From Qipengyuania atrilutea (lineage in GTDB: Bacteria; Pseudomonadota; Alphaproteobacteria; Sphingomonadales; Sphingomonadaceae), in NCBI RefSeq assembly GCF_013370205.1, contig NZ_JABWGV010000003.1, positions 570,491-634,490 of the forward strand: a DNA stretch of 64,000 nt. The letters run 5' to 3'. Under the pieces are notes generated by a model. The model saw only the letters and a program-made list of their open reading frames with translations. It did not search any database and was not told the DNA's origin. The translations under genes were made by a program, and so were the position numbers. Shown here piece after piece: positions 46,118 through 57,026 of this stretch (positions are counted from its first letter, which is position 1; every line of letters starts with the position of its first letter).

Positions 46118-47049
46118 CAGTGCAGACCAGCCCGGTGAACGACCGCGCGCATGAGGAATTCACGGCGCACGACGCGCCGCTCTTCTCCGGCTTGCCCGGC
46201 GATATTTCGGCTTCATTCGAGTTCTTCCCGCCCAAGACGGAGAAGATGGAAGCAAAGCTGTGGGACGCCGTATCGGAATTGAAGCCGCTCGGCCCAAGCT
46301 TCGTGTCGGTCACATACGGGGCGGGGGGTTCCACCCGCGAGCGAACCCATGCGACCGTGGCGCGGATCATCGACGAAGCCGGGCTTCCCGCTGCCGCGCA
46401 CCTCACCTGCGTCGGGGCCAGCAAGGCGGAAATTCGCGAGGTCGCAGAGCACTATTGGGAAGCGGGCGTACGCCATATCGTCGCGCTGCGCGGCGATGCA
46501 GGCGAACCGGGCGCTCCCTTCACTCCGCATCCCGACGGTTACGCGAGCGCAGCCGACCTCGTCGCTGGACTGAAGGACATCGCCGATTTCGACATCTCGG
46601 TCGCAGCTTATCCCGAAACGCATCCCGACGCCGACTGTCCGCAGGCCGACCTGGACAATCTGAAGCGAAAGCTCGACGCAGGCGCGAGCCGGGCGATCAC
46701 GCAGTTCTTTTTCTCCGCCGAAACCTTCTTCCGGTTTCGCGACGAGGCTGCGGCGTGCGGGATCGCCGCGCCGATCATTCCGGGGATTTTGCCGGTCACG
46801 AATGTCGCGCAGGCCCGTAAGTTTGCTGGCGCCTGCGGGGCGGAGATACCGGCCTGGATGGACGGACTGTTCGAAGGTCTCGACGCTCGCCCTGCGGCGC
46901 GGCAACTGGTGGCCGCCACGGTGGCCGCCGAACTGTGCCGCCGCCTTTATGCAGGCGGGGTGCGCGATTATCACTTCTACACGCTGAACCGGGCCGACCT
47001 CGCTTATGCGATCTGTCACATGCTCGGAATGCGGCCGACGGGCGCCTGA
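46114..47049 (+). CDS. metF: 5,10-methylenetetrahydrofolate reductase
   Basis: A 311-residue flavoprotein that reduces 5,10-methylene-THF to 5-methyl-THF. The TIM-barrel motifs are SASFEFFPPKTEKMEAKLWD, PSFVSVTYGAGGSTRERTH, HLTCVGAS, HIVALRGDAGEPG and ITQFFFSAETFFRF. FEFFPPK holds the catalytic Glu. It is translationally coupled to the regulator gene and lies 4 nt before metH part one, so the methyl donor and its user are co-expressed. Confidence 0.97.
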   Translation: MTVQTSPVNDRAHEEFTAHDAPLFSGLPGDISASFEFFPPKTEKMEAKLWDAVSELKPLGPSFVSVTYGAGGSTRERTHATVARIIDEAGLPAAAHLTCVGASKAEIREVAEHYWEAGVRHIVALRGDAGEPGAPFTPHPDGYASAADLVAGLKDIADFDISVAAYPETHPDADCPQADLDNLKRKLDAGASRAITQFFFSAETFFRFRDEAAACGIAAPIIPGILPVTNVAQARKFAGACGAEIPAWMDGLFEGLDARPAARQLVAATVAAELCRRLYAGGVRDYHFYTLNRADLAYAICHMLGMRPTGA

Positions 47050-47053
47050 ACTT

Positions 47054-48100
47054 ATGAGCATACGCGACACACTACGGGCCGAGGCGGCCAAGGCGATCCT
47101 GATCAAGGACGGACCCTACGGAACGGCGATCCAGAACGCCAAGCTGGCGGCGGAAGATTACGCGGGCGATACCGGCCTCGAAGCGGACCAGAAGGGCAAC
47201 AACGACCTCGTTAATCTCACGCAGCCGCAAGTCATTCGCGCGATCTGCGACGAGTACATTGCCGCCGGAGCCCGCGTGCTCGCGACCAACACCTTCAATG
47301 CGAACCGCATCAGCCAGGCCGATTACGGCGCCGAAGGACTGGTGCGCGAGATCAATATGTCGGCGGCGCGCATTATCCGCGAAGCGGCGGACGAGGCGAG
47401 CGCGAAGGACAGCCTGCCGCGGTTCGTCTGCGGCGCAGTCGGGCCGACCAATAAGACGCTTTCGCTGTCGCCCGATGTCGAGGACCCCGGTTTTCGCGAA
47501 GTGACCTTCGACGAGATCGTTGATGTATACCGCGAGCAATGCGCGGCGCTGCTCGATGGCGGCTGTGATACGATCCTAATCGAAACGGTGTTCGATACGC
47601 TCAACTGCAAGGCCGCGATCATGGCAGTGAAGCAGCTGGAGCGCGAGCGGGGCGAGGACATCCCGCTGATGATCTCGCTGACCCTGACCGATCTTTCGGG
47701 CCGCAATCTGTCGGGCCATACGGTCGAGGCATTCTGGTACGCGGTGCGCCATGCGAAGCCTGTTACCATCGGTCTCAATTGCAGCTTCGGTGCGGACCAG
47801 CTGCGTCCGCACGTCCAGCTTCTGTCCGACATCGCTGATACGCTGCTGATGGCCTATCCCAATGCAGGCCTGCCCAACGAGCTTGGCGAATATGACGAAC
47901 TTCCCGAAACCACTGCCTCGCTGGTCGGGCGGTGGGCCGAGAACGGGCGGGTCAACATCCTCGGCGGATGCTGCGGCTCGACACCCGCACATATCGCCGC
48001 AATGGCGCAGGCAGTCGATGGCGTGGCGCCGCGCAAAGTGCCTGAAGTCGGCGCGAAGATGCGCCTCGCGGGCCTCGAACCCTTCACGATTGCAGCATAG
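47054..48100 (+). CDS. metH: Methionine synthase, homocysteine-binding subunit (split MetH, N-terminal part)
   Basis: A 348-residue protein that equals the first domain of cobalamin-dependent MetH. Zinc ligands are Cys in GLNCSFGADQ and the Cys pair in GGCCGSTPAHIAA. The N-terminus DGPYGTAIQNAKLAAEDYAGD and the NTFNANRISQADYG segment match the family. It activates homocysteine as a zinc thiolate. In E. coli this domain is fused to the rest of MetH; here it is a separate protein whose TAG is followed immediately by the ATG of the second part, a split arrangement also known in other alphaproteobacteria. Confidence 0.95.
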   Translation: MSIRDTLRAEAAKAILIKDGPYGTAIQNAKLAAEDYAGDTGLEADQKGNNDLVNLTQPQVIRAICDEYIAAGARVLATNTFNANRISQADYGAEGLVREINMSAARIIREAADEASAKDSLPRFVCGAVGPTNKTLSLSPDVEDPGFREVTFDEIVDVYREQCAALLDGGCDTILIETVFDTLNCKAAIMAVKQLERERGEDIPLMISLTLTDLSGRNLSGHTVEAFWYAVRHAKPVTIGLNCSFGADQLRPHVQLLSDIADTLLMAYPNAGLPNELGEYDELPETTASLVGRWAENGRVNILGGCCGSTPAHIAAMAQAVDGVAPRKVPEVGAKMRLAGLEPFTIAA

Positions 48101-50713
48101 ATGAGCGACCTCACCACAGCCCGCTTCGTCAATATCGGCGAGCGTACCAATGTGACCGGCAGCGCCCGGTTCAAGAAGCTCATCATGGCGGACGACTACA
48201 CCACCGCCGTCGAGGTGGCGCGCGACCAGGTCGAAAACGGCGCGCAGGTGATCGACGTCAACATGGATGAGGGTCTGCTCGATGCCGAGCAGGCGATGAC
48301 GACCTTCCTCAAGCTGATCGCTGCCGAACCGGACATTGCTTCCGTTCCTGTGATGATCGACAGCTCCAAGTGGGAGGTGATCGAGGCGGGCCTCAAATGC
48401 GTTTCCGGCAAGCCGATCGTCAATTCGATCAGCATGAAGGAAGGCGAGGACGCTTTTCTTGCACATGCGCGCAAATGCATGGATTACGGTGCAGCCGTGG
48501 TCGTCATGGCGTTCGACGAGACAGGGCAGGCCGACAGCCGCGACCGCAAGGTCGAGATTTGCAAGCGGGCTTACGATCTTCTGACCGGCATCGGTTTTCC
48601 GGCCGAGGATATCATCTTCGACCCCAACATATTCGCGGTCGCGACCGGAATTGAAGAGCACGACCGCTACGGCCTCGACTTCATCGAGGCGGTGAAGGAA
48701 ATCAAAGCGCAGTGTCCGCACGCAAAGACCAGCGGCGGCCTGTCCAACCTCTCTTTCAGCTTCCGCGGTAACGAGACCGTGCGGCGCGCGATGCACTCCG
48801 TGTTTCTCTACCACGCCATTCCCGCCGGGCTCGACATGGCGATCGTGAACGCGGGCCAACTCGACGTTTACGACGCGATCGACCCGGAGCTGCGCGAGGC
48901 GTGCGAGGACGTCATCCTCATGCGCCGTAGCGATGCGACCGAGCGCCTCATCGACTTGGCCGAAAGCTACAAGGGCAAGGACGCGAAGGCGGAGAAAGAA
49001 GCGGCGGAATGGCGCGGCTGGCCGGTCGCAAAGCGGCTGGAGCACGCGCTTGTCAAGGGTATCGACGCCCACGTGGTCGAGGATACCGAGGAAGCGCGGC
49101 AGGCGGCAGCCGCCGCAAATGGCCGCCCGATCCACGTCATCGAAGGCCCGCTGATGGACGGAATGAACGTGGTTGGCGACCTGTTCGGTTCGGGCAAGAT
49201 GTTCCTGCCGCAAGTGGTGAAATCCGCGCGCGTGATGAAGAAGGCCGTGGCCCACCTTATCCCCTATATCGAAGCCGAAAAGGAAGAGGGCGCGAAGGCC
49301 AAGGGCAAGATCGTCATGGCGACAGTGAAGGGCGACGTTCACGATATCGGCAAGAACATCGTCGGCGTGGTCCTGCAATGCAACGGCTACGAGGTGATCG
49401 ACCTCGGCGTGATGGTGCCTTGGGCGAAGATCCTCGAAACCGCGAAGGAACGCGACGCCGACATGATCGGGTTGTCGGGTCTCATCACGCCGTCGCTCGA
49501 CGAGATGGTTACGGTGGCAGAGGAAATGACGACTGCGGAAATGACCATGCCGCTGCTGATCGGCGGAGCGACGACGAGCAAGGTGCATACCGCGCTCAAG
49601 ATCGATCCGGCGTACAGCGGTCCAGTGATACACGTGCTCGACGCGAGCCGCGCGGTGGGGGTCGCTTCCCGGCTGCTGTCCGACACTCAGCGTGACGGGC
49701 TGGTTGCCGATACTTCGGACGAATACGAAAAGGTGCGCCTTGCGCGTGCCGGCAAGTCGCAGAGCGTGCTGCTTTCCCTCGAAGAGGCGCGGGCCAATCA
49801 TTACGACCCGTTCTATAGCGACAAGCCCGCGCCGCCGTCACAGCCGGGGCTGCACACCTTCCCCGACTGGGACCTGGAAGACCTGCGCGATTATATCGAC
49901 TGGACGCCGTTCTTTCGCGCATGGGAACTGCACGGCAATTACCCGGCGATCCTCGAAGACGACGTGGTGGGGGAGACCGCCACGCAGCTGTTCGCCGATG
50001 CCAATGATATGCTCGACCGGATCATCGGAGAGAAGTGGCTTACGGCCAAGGGGGTCGCCGGCTTGTGGCCCTGCGCACGCGACGGCGATGACATCACCGT
50101 CCATGTTGACGAGGGCGAGCATCCGGTCCTGCCGTTCCTGCGCCAGCAGGTGCGCAAGTCGCGCGACCGCGCTAACATGTGCCTAGCCGATTTCATCGAC
50201 CCGGCGGGCGACTGGATCGGCGGCTTTGCAGTCGGCATCCACGGGATCGAGCCGCATTCCGCGGCGTTCCTCGACGATAAGGACGATTACTCCGATATTC
50301 TGCTGAAATCCTTGGCCGACCGTTTCGCTGAGGCTTTCGCTGAGCGGCTGCATCAGCATGTCCGCACGGACCTGTGGGGCTATGCACCGGGCGAGCAACT
50401 GACCAATCAGGCGCTCATCAAGGAAGAATACCGCGGAATCCGTCCGGCGCCCGGCTATCCCGCCTGCCCCGATCACAGCCTGAAGCCGATCCTGTTCGAT
50501 ATGCTCAACGCGCCGGAGAATGCTGGCCTGACGCTGACCGAAAACTTCGCGATGCTGCCGACCGCGGCGGTCAGCGGCTTCTACTTCGGCCACCCGGAAG
50601 CGCAATATTTCGGCGTGGCGCGGATCGGGCGCGACCAGATCGAGGATTATGCCAAGCGGCGCGGGGTCGATCTGGCGACGGCGGAGCGGTGGCTGCGGCC
50701 CAACCTCGATTAG
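48101..50713 (+). CDS. metH: Methionine synthase, methyl-THF, cobalamin and reactivation subunit (split MetH, C-terminal part)
   Basis: An 870-residue protein holding the remaining three MetH modules. The pterin domain (about 1-260) begins [19 protein letters not shown]. The cobalamin domain has the cap helices and then [20 protein letters not shown], whose D-x-H-x-x-G His is the lower cobalt ligand. The C-terminal SAM-dependent reactivation domain has [19 protein letters not shown] and [15 protein letters not shown]. It takes the methyl group from 5-methyl-THF and, together with the N-terminal protein, makes methionine in the cytoplasm. The start codon directly abuts the previous stop. Confidence 0.96.
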   Translation: MSDLTTARFVNIGERTNVTGSARFKKLIMADDYTTAVEVARDQVENGAQVIDVNMDEGLLDAEQAMTTFLKLIAAEPDIASVPVMIDSSKWEVIEAGLKCVSGKPIVNSISMKEGEDAFLAHARKCMDYGAAVVVMAFDETGQADSRDRKVEICKRAYDLLTGIGFPAEDIIFDPNIFAVATGIEEHDRYGLDFIEAVKEIKAQCPHAKTSGGLSNLSFSFRGNETVRRAMHSVFLYHAIPAGLDMAIVNAGQLDVYDAIDPELREACEDVILMRRSDATERLIDLAESYKGKDAKAEKEAAEWRGWPVAKRLEHALVKGIDAHVVEDTEEARQAAAAANGRPIHVIEGPLMDGMNVVGDLFGSGKMFLPQVVKSARVMKKAVAHLIPYIEAEKEEGAKAKGKIVMATVKGDVHDIGKNIVGVVLQCNGYEVIDLGVMVPWAKILETAKERDADMIGLSGLITPSLDEMVTVAEEMTTAEMTMPLLIGGATTSKVHTALKIDPAYSGPVIHVLDASRAVGVASRLLSDTQRDGLVADTSDEYEKVRLARAGKSQSVLLSLEEARANHYDPFYSDKPAPPSQPGLHTFPDWDLEDLRDYIDWTPFFRAWELHGNYPAILEDDVVGETATQLFADANDMLDRIIGEKWLTAKGVAGLWPCARDGDDITVHVDEGEHPVLPFLRQQVRKSRDRANMCLADFIDPAGDWIGGFAVGIHGIEPHSAAFLDDKDDYSDILLKSLADRFAEAFAERLHQHVRTDLWGYAPGEQLTNQALIKEEYRGIRPAPGYPACPDHSLKPILFDMLNAPENAGLTLTENFAMLPTAAVSGFYFGHPEAQYFGVARIGRDQIEDYAKRRGVDLATAERWLRPNLD

Positions 50714-50810
50714 GCTGATAACGAGCGGCAAGGCAGAGCTATCGCGATTGACCGCGCTGCTGCTTTCGCGCAGGAACTTTTCGTCGCCGGCGAAGTGATT
50801 CTCCGGCCGA

Positions 50811-51010
50811 TGCGCGGGAGAGCCCGCCCGTTTCCGGGTAGAACCGGAAAGCAGGCGGCACCGAAGGAGCAACCGCCCCGGAAACTCTCAGGTACAAGGG
50901 ACCGCGCACCGGCAGACACTCTGGAAAGCGGGCGGCTTGCCGCCCCACCGAAGGGGTAAGCGCGTCCGGCCTATCGGGTGCGTCAGTCTCTCAGGTTTTC
51001 CCGACAGAGG
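50811..51010 (+). ncRNA. Tandem glycine riboswitch
   Basis: Two glycine aptamers in series lie in the 357-nt gap before gcvT. Aptamer one (about 50811-50905) has GCGGGAGAGC, ACCGAAGGAGCAA, GGAAACTCTCAGGTACAAGG and the closing GACCGC. Aptamer two (about 50911-51010) has CACTCTGGAAAGCG, ACCGAAGGGGTAAG and GTCTCTCAGGT. These are the conserved core strings of the class. After it, GGCGTT (51023-51028) and AACGCC (51039-51044) can pair around the possible expression platform. The direct target is the glycine cleavage operon, presumably switched on by glycine. Confidence 0.95.
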
Positions 51011-51017
51011 GGGCGCG

Positions 51018-51074
51018 ATGAAAGGCGTTTCGCCCATGGAACGCCCGCGCACCTTTGACGGGAACGAGATTTGA
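51018..51074 (+). CDS. Possible 18-residue leader peptide overlapping gcvT
   Basis: ATG 51018 has GAGGGGG six to twelve bases upstream and opens an 18-codon frame whose TGA (51072-51074) overlaps the TTG start of gcvT (TTGA). A ribosome ending the leader would sit on the gcvT start, whose own Shine-Dalgarno sequence is weak. It lies inside the riboswitch expression platform. It could be chance; there is no composition or conservation evidence available here. Confidence 0.3.
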   Translation: MKGVSPMERPRTFDGNEI

Positions 51075-52270
51075 GTAGCGACGACAGCGAAATTGCCGAA
51101 ATCCAGACCTTGCCGCTAGACAGCTGGCATCGGGCCAAGGGCGGCAAGATGGTGCCCTTCGCCGGCTACGAAATGCCGATCCAGTACGCCAAGGAATCGG
51201 GCGGCGGCATCGTTGCCGAGCACGACTGGACCCGCAGTTCAGCCTCGCTGTTCGATGTCTCGCACATGGGCCAGCTTCTCGTTACGGGCGAGAACGCTGC
51301 CGAAGCGCTCGAAGCTCTCGTACCCGGCGCAATCACCAGCCTGAAGCCGGGCCGGGTGCGTTACACCCTGCTGCTGAACGATGATGGCGGCGTTCTCGAC
51401 GATCTGATGATCACCAACGTGACCGAATGGATCGAACCCGAAGAAGACGACGACGGCAATGTCGTTGCCGAGGGTCATTGGGGCGAGCCGACCTATTACC
51501 TCGTCGTCAACGGCGCGACCAAGTGGGATGACATCGCGCATCTGCGCGAGCATCTGCCCGACGAGGTGACGCTGACGCATATGGACGACCAGGCGCTGAT
51601 CGCGCTGCAGGGTCCGAATGCGGCGACAGCGCTCAACCGCGTGATGCGGGGCATTCCGGAAAACCTGACTTTCATGCAGTCGATGGAACACGAATTTGGC
51701 GAGTGGAAGCTCAGGATTACCCGCGCCGGTTACACGGGCGAAGACGGGTTCGAGATTTCCGTTCCGGCCGAACATGCCGAACCGCTCGCCAACCGCTTGT
51801 GCGCCGAAATCGAAGTGCGGCCCGCCGGGCTGGGCGCGCGCGACAGCTTACGCCTCGAAGCGGGCCTGCCGCTTTACGGCCACGATCTGAACGACGAAAC
51901 CGATCCGGTCAGCGCCGGACTTCAATTCGCTCTGTCGAAGAAGCGCCGCGAAACGGGTGGCTACATGGGACATCAGGCCTGCGCGGTGAAGCTGAAGGAC
52001 GGCTGCGCGAGTACGCGCGTCGGTCTCGTGCTCGAAGGGCGGCTTCCGGCCCGTGAGGGCGCGCTCATATACGACGGCGACACGGAAGTCGGCCGGGTTA
52101 CCAGCGGCGGTTTCTCGCCTACGCTCGCCCATCCGGTAGCTATGGCTTACGTCGGCGCCGATTATTCCGGGGACGGCACGAAACTGCAGATCGAAGTGCG
52201 CGGCAAGCGCCTCGATGCGACGGTCGCGCCGATGCCGTTCGTACCCCACAGATACCACCGCGGAGATTGA
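51071..52270 (+). CDS. gcvT: Aminomethyltransferase, glycine cleavage T protein
   Basis: A 399-residue protein. It releases ammonia from the aminomethyl-lipoyl H protein and makes 5,10-methylene-THF. Conserved segments are [50 protein letters not shown] and [19 protein letters not shown]. An in-frame TGA at 51056-51058 rules out upstream starts, so TTG 51071 is the first possible start; a TTG 13 codons later is the alternative. It is about 25 residues longer than typical, partly from an acidic insert ([18 protein letters not shown]). First gene of the riboswitch-controlled gcv operon. Confidence 0.96.
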   Translation: MSSDDSEIAEIQTLPLDSWHRAKGGKMVPFAGYEMPIQYAKESGGGIVAEHDWTRSSASLFDVSHMGQLLVTGENAAEALEALVPGAITSLKPGRVRYTLLLNDDGGVLDDLMITNVTEWIEPEEDDDGNVVAEGHWGEPTYYLVVNGATKWDDIAHLREHLPDEVTLTHMDDQALIALQGPNAATALNRVMRGIPENLTFMQSMEHEFGEWKLRITRAGYTGEDGFEISVPAEHAEPLANRLCAEIEVRPAGLGARDSLRLEAGLPLYGHDLNDETDPVSAGLQFALSKKRRETGGYMGHQACAVKLKDGCASTRVGLVLEGRLPAREGALIYDGDTEVGRVTSGGFSPTLAHPVAMAYVGADYSGDGTKLQIEVRGKRLDATVAPMPFVPHRYHRGD

Positions 52271-52274
52271 CCAA

Positions 52275-52646
52275 ATGGCCCGTTATTTCACCGAAGAACA
52301 CGAATGGATCGACGTCGAGGGCGATAGCGCGACGGTCGGCATCACCGATTACGCGCAGGAGCAACTCGGAGACATTGTCTTCGTCGAACTGCCCGACATC
52401 GGCGCGCAGGTCGCGAAGGGCAAGGATGCCGCGGTCGTCGAAAGCGTCAAGGCGGCAAGCGACGTATATTCGCCGATTACCGGCGAAGTGACCGAAGCGA
52501 ACGATGCGCTCGAAGACGATCCGGAACTGGTCAACTCCAGCCCGGAAGAAGACGGCTGGTTCTTCAAGCTGACGATCGCGGACAAGAGCGAACTCGAAGG
52601 GCTGATGGACGAAGCCGCCTACAAGAGCTTCTGCGACAGTCTTTGA
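52275..52646 (+). CDS. gcvH: Glycine cleavage H protein
   Basis: A 123-residue lipoyl carrier that shuttles the aminomethyl group between P and T proteins. The lipoylated Lys is in [39 protein letters not shown] at the start and [16 protein letters not shown] near the end are family hallmarks. It lies 4 nt downstream of gcvT. Confidence 0.98.
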   Translation: MARYFTEEHEWIDVEGDSATVGITDYAQEQLGDIVFVELPDIGAQVAKGKDAAVVESVKAASDVYSPITGEVTEANDALEDDPELVNSSPEEDGWFFKLTIADKSELEGLMDEAAYKSFCDSL

Positions 52647-52685
52647 CGATATTCCCGTCCCGATGCGGACGGACAAGGAATTACC

Positions 52686-54047
52686 ATGCGCTACCTTCCC
52701 CTGACCGATAGCGACCGCGGCGACATGCTCGCCACAATCGGCGTTTCCGATATCGACGACCTGTTCGTGGACGTGCCAGCAGAAGCACGGCTTTCCGGCC
52801 CGATCGAAGGCTTGCCGACGCACGCCAGCGAAATGGCGGTCGAGAAGCACATGCGCCGCCTGTCGAAGAAGAACCTAGCTGCTGCGGACGCCGCGTTCTT
52901 CTGCGGAGCGGGCGCATACCGCCACCATGTGCCGGCTACGGTCGATCACATCATTCAGCGCGGCGAATTCCTGACGGCCTATACCCCGTATCAGCCGGAA
53001 ATCGCGCAGGGCACGCTGCAGATGCTGTTCGAGTTTCAGAGCCAGGTGGCGAAACTCTACGGCTGCGCGGTCGCGAATGCCTCCATGTACGACGGCTCGA
53101 CCGCGTGCTGGGAAGCGGTTGCGATGGCCGGCCGGGTAACGAAGAAGAAACGCGTCGTCCTCTCCGGCGCGCTGCATCCGCATTACGCCGAAGTCGTGAA
53201 GACGATGGCGAAGTTCACCGAAGACGAGATCGCTGGCGGGCTGCCTTCGATGCAGGGCTCGCCCGATGACGCCGGACTGATCGAGCGGATCGACGAAAAC
53301 ACGAGCTGCGTCGTGGTGCAGTACCCCGATATTCTCGGACGTATTTCCGACCTAACAGAAATCGCCGATGCAGCGCACAAGAAAGGCGCGTTGCTGATCG
53401 TGGTGAATACCGAACCGGTGGCGCTGGGCGCGATCAAGGCTCCGGGCGAGATGGGCGCGGATATCGTCGTGGGCGAGGGCCAGTCCATCGGCGTCGGCCT
53501 GCAGTTCGGCGGGCCATACCTCGGCCTCTTCGCCGTGCGCGATCCGAAGCACGTGCGCCAGATGCCGGGCCGGCTGTGCGGCGAGACCGTCGATGCGGAG
53601 GGCAAGCGCGGTTTCGTGCTGACACTCTCGACGCGTGAACAGCATATTCGGCGCGAGAAAGCGACCAGCAATATCTGCACCAATTCCGGCCTCTGCGCGC
53701 TTGCCTTCAGCGTTCACATGACGCTGCTCGGCGAGAAGGGACTGCGCACGCTGGCGGCGGAAAACCACCGGCTCGCCTGCCTCGCAGCTGACAAGCTCGA
53801 CGCCATCCCCGGCGTGCGCGTCCTCAACGATGCGTTCTTCAACGAGTTCACCGTGGTGCTCGAACGCGACGCGCGCGAACTGGTGCGCGATCTTGCCGAG
53901 GACGACATTCTGGCAGGAGTATCGCTCGGACGGCTGTTTCCCCATGAGGAAGCGCTGTCGGGCGGACTGCTCGTTGCGGTCACGGAAACCGCGAGCGAGG
54001 AGGATATCGACGCCCTCTGCTCCGCCATTTCGGAGAACATGGCATGA
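52686..54047 (+). CDS. gcvPA: Glycine dehydrogenase (decarboxylating) subunit 1
   Basis: A 453-residue alpha subunit of the two-subunit P protein. [57 protein letters not shown] and [18 protein letters not shown] are characteristic. With GcvPB it decarboxylates glycine and loads the aminomethyl group onto GcvH. The split alpha/beta form is common in alphaproteobacteria and Firmicutes. Its stop overlaps the gcvPB start (ATGA). Confidence 0.97.
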   Translation: MRYLPLTDSDRGDMLATIGVSDIDDLFVDVPAEARLSGPIEGLPTHASEMAVEKHMRRLSKKNLAAADAAFFCGAGAYRHHVPATVDHIIQRGEFLTAYTPYQPEIAQGTLQMLFEFQSQVAKLYGCAVANASMYDGSTACWEAVAMAGRVTKKKRVVLSGALHPHYAEVVKTMAKFTEDEIAGGLPSMQGSPDDAGLIERIDENTSCVVVQYPDILGRISDLTEIADAAHKKGALLIVVNTEPVALGAIKAPGEMGADIVVGEGQSIGVGLQFGGPYLGLFAVRDPKHVRQMPGRLCGETVDAEGKRGFVLTLSTREQHIRREKATSNICTNSGLCALAFSVHMTLLGEKGLRTLAAENHRLACLAADKLDAIPGVRVLNDAFFNEFTVVLERDARELVRDLAEDDILAGVSLGRLFPHEEALSGGLLVAVTETASEEDIDALCSAISENMA

Positions 54048-55720
54048 ACGCGCCCAATAAGTCCGGCTGGAAGCCCGGCACGCCGACTGATGCGACGAGC
54101 GCGATGAACGGTCCCGACACGGTGACGGGCAACCGCGCCCTGATGCTCGAAGAACCGCTCATTTTCGAAATCGGCGACAGCGAGACCACCGGCGTGGATT
54201 TCGCCTTCGCATCGCGCCTCGATCTGGCAGGCGTCGAGCAACCGAAACAGCCGACCGCTGCCAGCGAGCATCGATCGCGCCTCGGCGGTCTGGATCGCGC
54301 CGAGAAAATCGAACTTCCGGGTCTCAGCGAGCCCGAAACGGTCCGCCATTACACACGCCTCAGCCGCCAGAACTACGCCATCGACCTCGGCCTGTTTCCG
54401 CTCGGCAGCTGCACGATGAAGCACAATCCGCGCCTCAACGAAAAGGTCGCGCGGCTGCCCGGTTTTGCGGATGTCCATCCGCTGCAACCGGTGTCGACCG
54501 TGCGCGGCGCGCTTGAAGTCATCAACGAACTCGCGTTCTGGCTGATCGAACTCACCGGCATGCACGGCGTCGCCATGAGCCCCAAGGCCGGCGCGCACGG
54601 CGAGCTTTGCGGCATCCTCTGCATCCGTGCTGCCCTAGAGGCGCGCGGCGATGCCCGCGAAGTGGTGCTCGTTCCCGAAAGCGCCCACGGGACCAATCCC
54701 GCCACGGCGGCTTTTGCCGGGTACCGCGTCGAGGACATCCCAGCGAATGCTGACGGCCGCGTCGATCTGGAAGCGCTGAAGGCCCGGCTCGGTCCCGATG
54801 TCGCCGCGGTGATGATCACCAATCCCAACACGTGCGGATTGTTCGAGCCGGACATGAAGGCCATTTCCGACGCAGTCCACGAGGCCGGCGGCTTCGTCTA
54901 TTGCGACGGCGCGAACTTCAACGCCATCGTCGGCAAGGTGCGCCCGGGTGACCTCGGCGTCGATGCGATGCACATCAACCTGCACAAGACCTTCTCCACC
55001 CCGCACGGCGGCGGCGGTCCGGGTAGTGGGCCGGTGGTCCTGTCCGAAGCGCTCTCACCTTTCGCCCCGCTGCCTTACACAGCGCGCACCGACGACGGGA
55101 CCGTGCATCTCGTCGAAGAGGAAGACGCCGAAAGCTTCGCCCAGGAACATTACGGCACGACGATGCAGAGCTTCGGCCGCATGACCGCGTTCCACGGGCA
55201 GATGGGCATGTTCACACGCGCGCTCACCTATATCCTGAGCCACGGCGCGGACGGGTTGAAGCAGGTCGCCGAAGACGCGGTACTGAATGCGAACTACGTG
55301 CTGCGGTCCTGCGAGGACGTGCTCCACGCGCCGTTCGCGAAAAGCGGACCGTGCATGCACGAGGCGCTGTTCGGCGATAAAGGCTTCGGCGGCGAACTGA
55401 CGACGCTCGACCTAGCGAAAGGCATGATCGACGAGGGCTTCCACCCGATGACCATGTATTTCCCGCTGGTTGTTCACGGCGCCATGCTGATCGAGCCGAC
55501 TGAGACGGAGAGCAAGGCTTCGCTCGACCAGTTCATTGCCGCGTTGCGCCACGTGTCTTCGCGCGCAATGGACGGCGACGAGGGTCTCAAATCCGCGCCT
55601 TATTACGCACCGCGGCGCCGGCTCGACGAGACACAGGCGGCGCGCAAACCGGTGCTGGCGTGGGAAGAGCCGGAGGCGCCCTCGGGCACACCGACACAGA
55701 GCGAGCGCGGCGGGCGCTAG
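54044..55720 (+). CDS. gcvPB: Glycine dehydrogenase (decarboxylating) subunit 2
   Basis: A 558-residue beta subunit that holds the PLP site: the Lys in [20 protein letters not shown]. Other segments are [32 protein letters not shown] and [20 protein letters not shown]. It is about 35 residues longer than usual, owing to N-terminal sequence ([20 protein letters not shown]) and a Pro/Ser-rich tail ([19 protein letters not shown]). The TAG stop overlaps the stop of the convergent flippase by 4 nt (CTAG). Last gene of the gcv operon; no gcvR or serine gene follows. Confidence 0.97.
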   Translation: MNAPNKSGWKPGTPTDATSAMNGPDTVTGNRALMLEEPLIFEIGDSETTGVDFAFASRLDLAGVEQPKQPTAASEHRSRLGGLDRAEKIELPGLSEPETVRHYTRLSRQNYAIDLGLFPLGSCTMKHNPRLNEKVARLPGFADVHPLQPVSTVRGALEVINELAFWLIELTGMHGVAMSPKAGAHGELCGILCIRAALEARGDAREVVLVPESAHGTNPATAAFAGYRVEDIPANADGRVDLEALKARLGPDVAAVMITNPNTCGLFEPDMKAISDAVHEAGGFVYCDGANFNAIVGKVRPGDLGVDAMHINLHKTFSTPHGGGGPGSGPVVLSEALSPFAPLPYTARTDDGTVHLVEEEDAESFAQEHYGTTMQSFGRMTAFHGQMGMFTRALTYILSHGADGLKQVAEDAVLNANYVLRSCEDVLHAPFAKSGPCMHEALFGDKGFGGELTTLDLAKGMIDEGFHPMTMYFPLVVHGAMLIEPTETESKASLDQFIAALRHVSSRAMDGDEGLKSAPYYAPRRRLDETQAARKPVLAWEEPEAPSGTPTQSERGGR

Positions 55721-57012
55721 GAGCCTGATGCAGGGCCGGGCGGAGCGTCTTCGCCCGGCCGCTTCTTCGTATCGACAACGATCCTGATCTCGCTTTGCGA
55801 GAGGATCGCAATCCAGAAGCCGATGACAGCGAGGGCGCTTGCGCCCATGATGGCGAAGGCTGCCCCTTTAAGGCCGTTCCAGTCCATCGCCGTTTCAAGG
55901 AACGCGAAGGCTAATGCCATCGGAACGGCGCGCGCGATGAAAGCGGTGCCGGCGCGTCCTGCCGAGACGAGCAGCGATTCAAGGCTCGCCCCGACTAGTT
56001 CGATCGCGCCCGATATCGCCAGTATCACCATCGCCCAGTAGACGACGCTGAATTCCTCACCTGCGATGGTGACCAGTGCCCATCTGCCGAACAGCACTGC
56101 GAGCAGAACCGCCAAAACCCCGCCGATCAACGCAATATTGGCCATGCGCCGAGCTATCGCCATCGCCTGGTCCTGAGCATGGACGAGTTCCGGATAGATC
56201 GCTTTCGACAGCGTCTGCGCGAGTTGCACGAGTGCCTGCCCCAGCTGGGATGCGACGCGGAAGCCGCCGGCCAAACCTTCCCCTCCGATTGCTCCGACCA
56301 GCAGCAGGATTACCTGCTTGCCCGCGACGGTCAGGCTTCCCGACAGGTTGGTAGACATGACGAATTGCCAGGCGCCGGGATTATTTCTCGGTAGCCGCCA
56401 AAGACTGACATGGGGCAGTTCGATCCGTTCGTGCCGCGCCGCGATGATCCAATAGGCGGTGGCAACTGCCACTTCTGCTGCGGCCCATGCGAGGATGAAA
56501 CCGAGGACGCTCGGCATGAACACGGCGGCTAGTACGGCTCCGATTGCGCGTATGACAGGTTGGACGGCGTCCGCTCCAGTCGCAAGGCCGTATTTGAAGC
56601 GCAGCCGCAGAAGGCCGGTGGGTGTAGAGCGCAGCGACAGTAGCGAGATTACACAATACAGAAAGGCGATGGGTAGCAGTTCAACCGGCAGCGGAAGCCA
56701 AAACTGCGCCGTGTAGCATAGCACCGCGGCGAGCAGCGTTCCTCCGATGACCGAGACGATGTCGAGCGCGATGGCAAAGCCGGTCGCTTCCGCTGGTCCT
56801 TTCTCGCCCGCACCCCAGCGCACAATGAACTGCCACGTCTGGAAATTCGCCAGGCCAGTGACCGTTTGTCCGAGTGCGACGATGATGGCGAACTGGCCGA
56901 AACCGTCGAACCCGAGCGTCCTCGTAGCGAGCGCCAGGTATACAAGGCTGAGGACCGCGTTGACGCCGCGCCCGCCGAGAAGCCAGCCGATATTGGTCGC
57001 AAGGCGCTTCAT
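55717..57012 (-). CDS. Lipopolysaccharide/polysaccharide flippase-like protein
   Basis: A 431-residue membrane protein of the MOP flippase superfamily with about twelve helices. It begins MKRLATNIGWLLGGRGVNAV, then LVYLALATRTLGFDGFGQFA, as in Polysacc_synt family proteins. LYCVISLLSLRSTPTGLLRL and GGFRVASQLGQALVQLAQTL also fit. It probably flips a lipid-linked sugar or glycolipid. It is distinct from the flippase-like protein at 41.6-43.0 kb. It lies 14 nt downstream of the nucleotidyltransferase gene, and the two form a small operon. Confidence 0.82.
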   Translation of the reverse strand: MKRLATNIGWLLGGRGVNAVLSLVYLALATRTLGFDGFGQFAIIVALGQTVTGLANFQTWQFIVRWGAGEKGPAEATGFAIALDIVSVIGGTLLAAVLCYTAQFWLPLPVELLPIAFLYCVISLLSLRSTPTGLLRLRFKYGLATGADAVQPVIRAIGAVLAAVFMPSVLGFILAWAAAEVAVATAYWIIAARHERIELPHVSLWRLPRNNPGAWQFVMSTNLSGSLTVAGKQVILLLVGAIGGEGLAGGFRVASQLGQALVQLAQTLSKAIYPELVHAQDQAMAIARRMANIALIGGVLAVLLAVLFGRWALVTIAGEEFSVVYWAMVILAISGAIELVGASLESLLVSAGRAGTAFIARAVPMALAFAFLETAMDWNGLKGAAFAIMGASALAVIGFWIAILSQSEIRIVVDTKKRPGEDAPPGPASGS

Positions 57013-57026
57013 TATTCCGGTCGGGC

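Noticed and set aside
47576..49801. A 741-codon open frame on the minus strand, antisense to metH.
   Set aside because: It shadows a well-conserved gene in GC-rich DNA, where the opposite frame stays open by codon bias; its translation is rich in His, Arg and Asp and matches no family.
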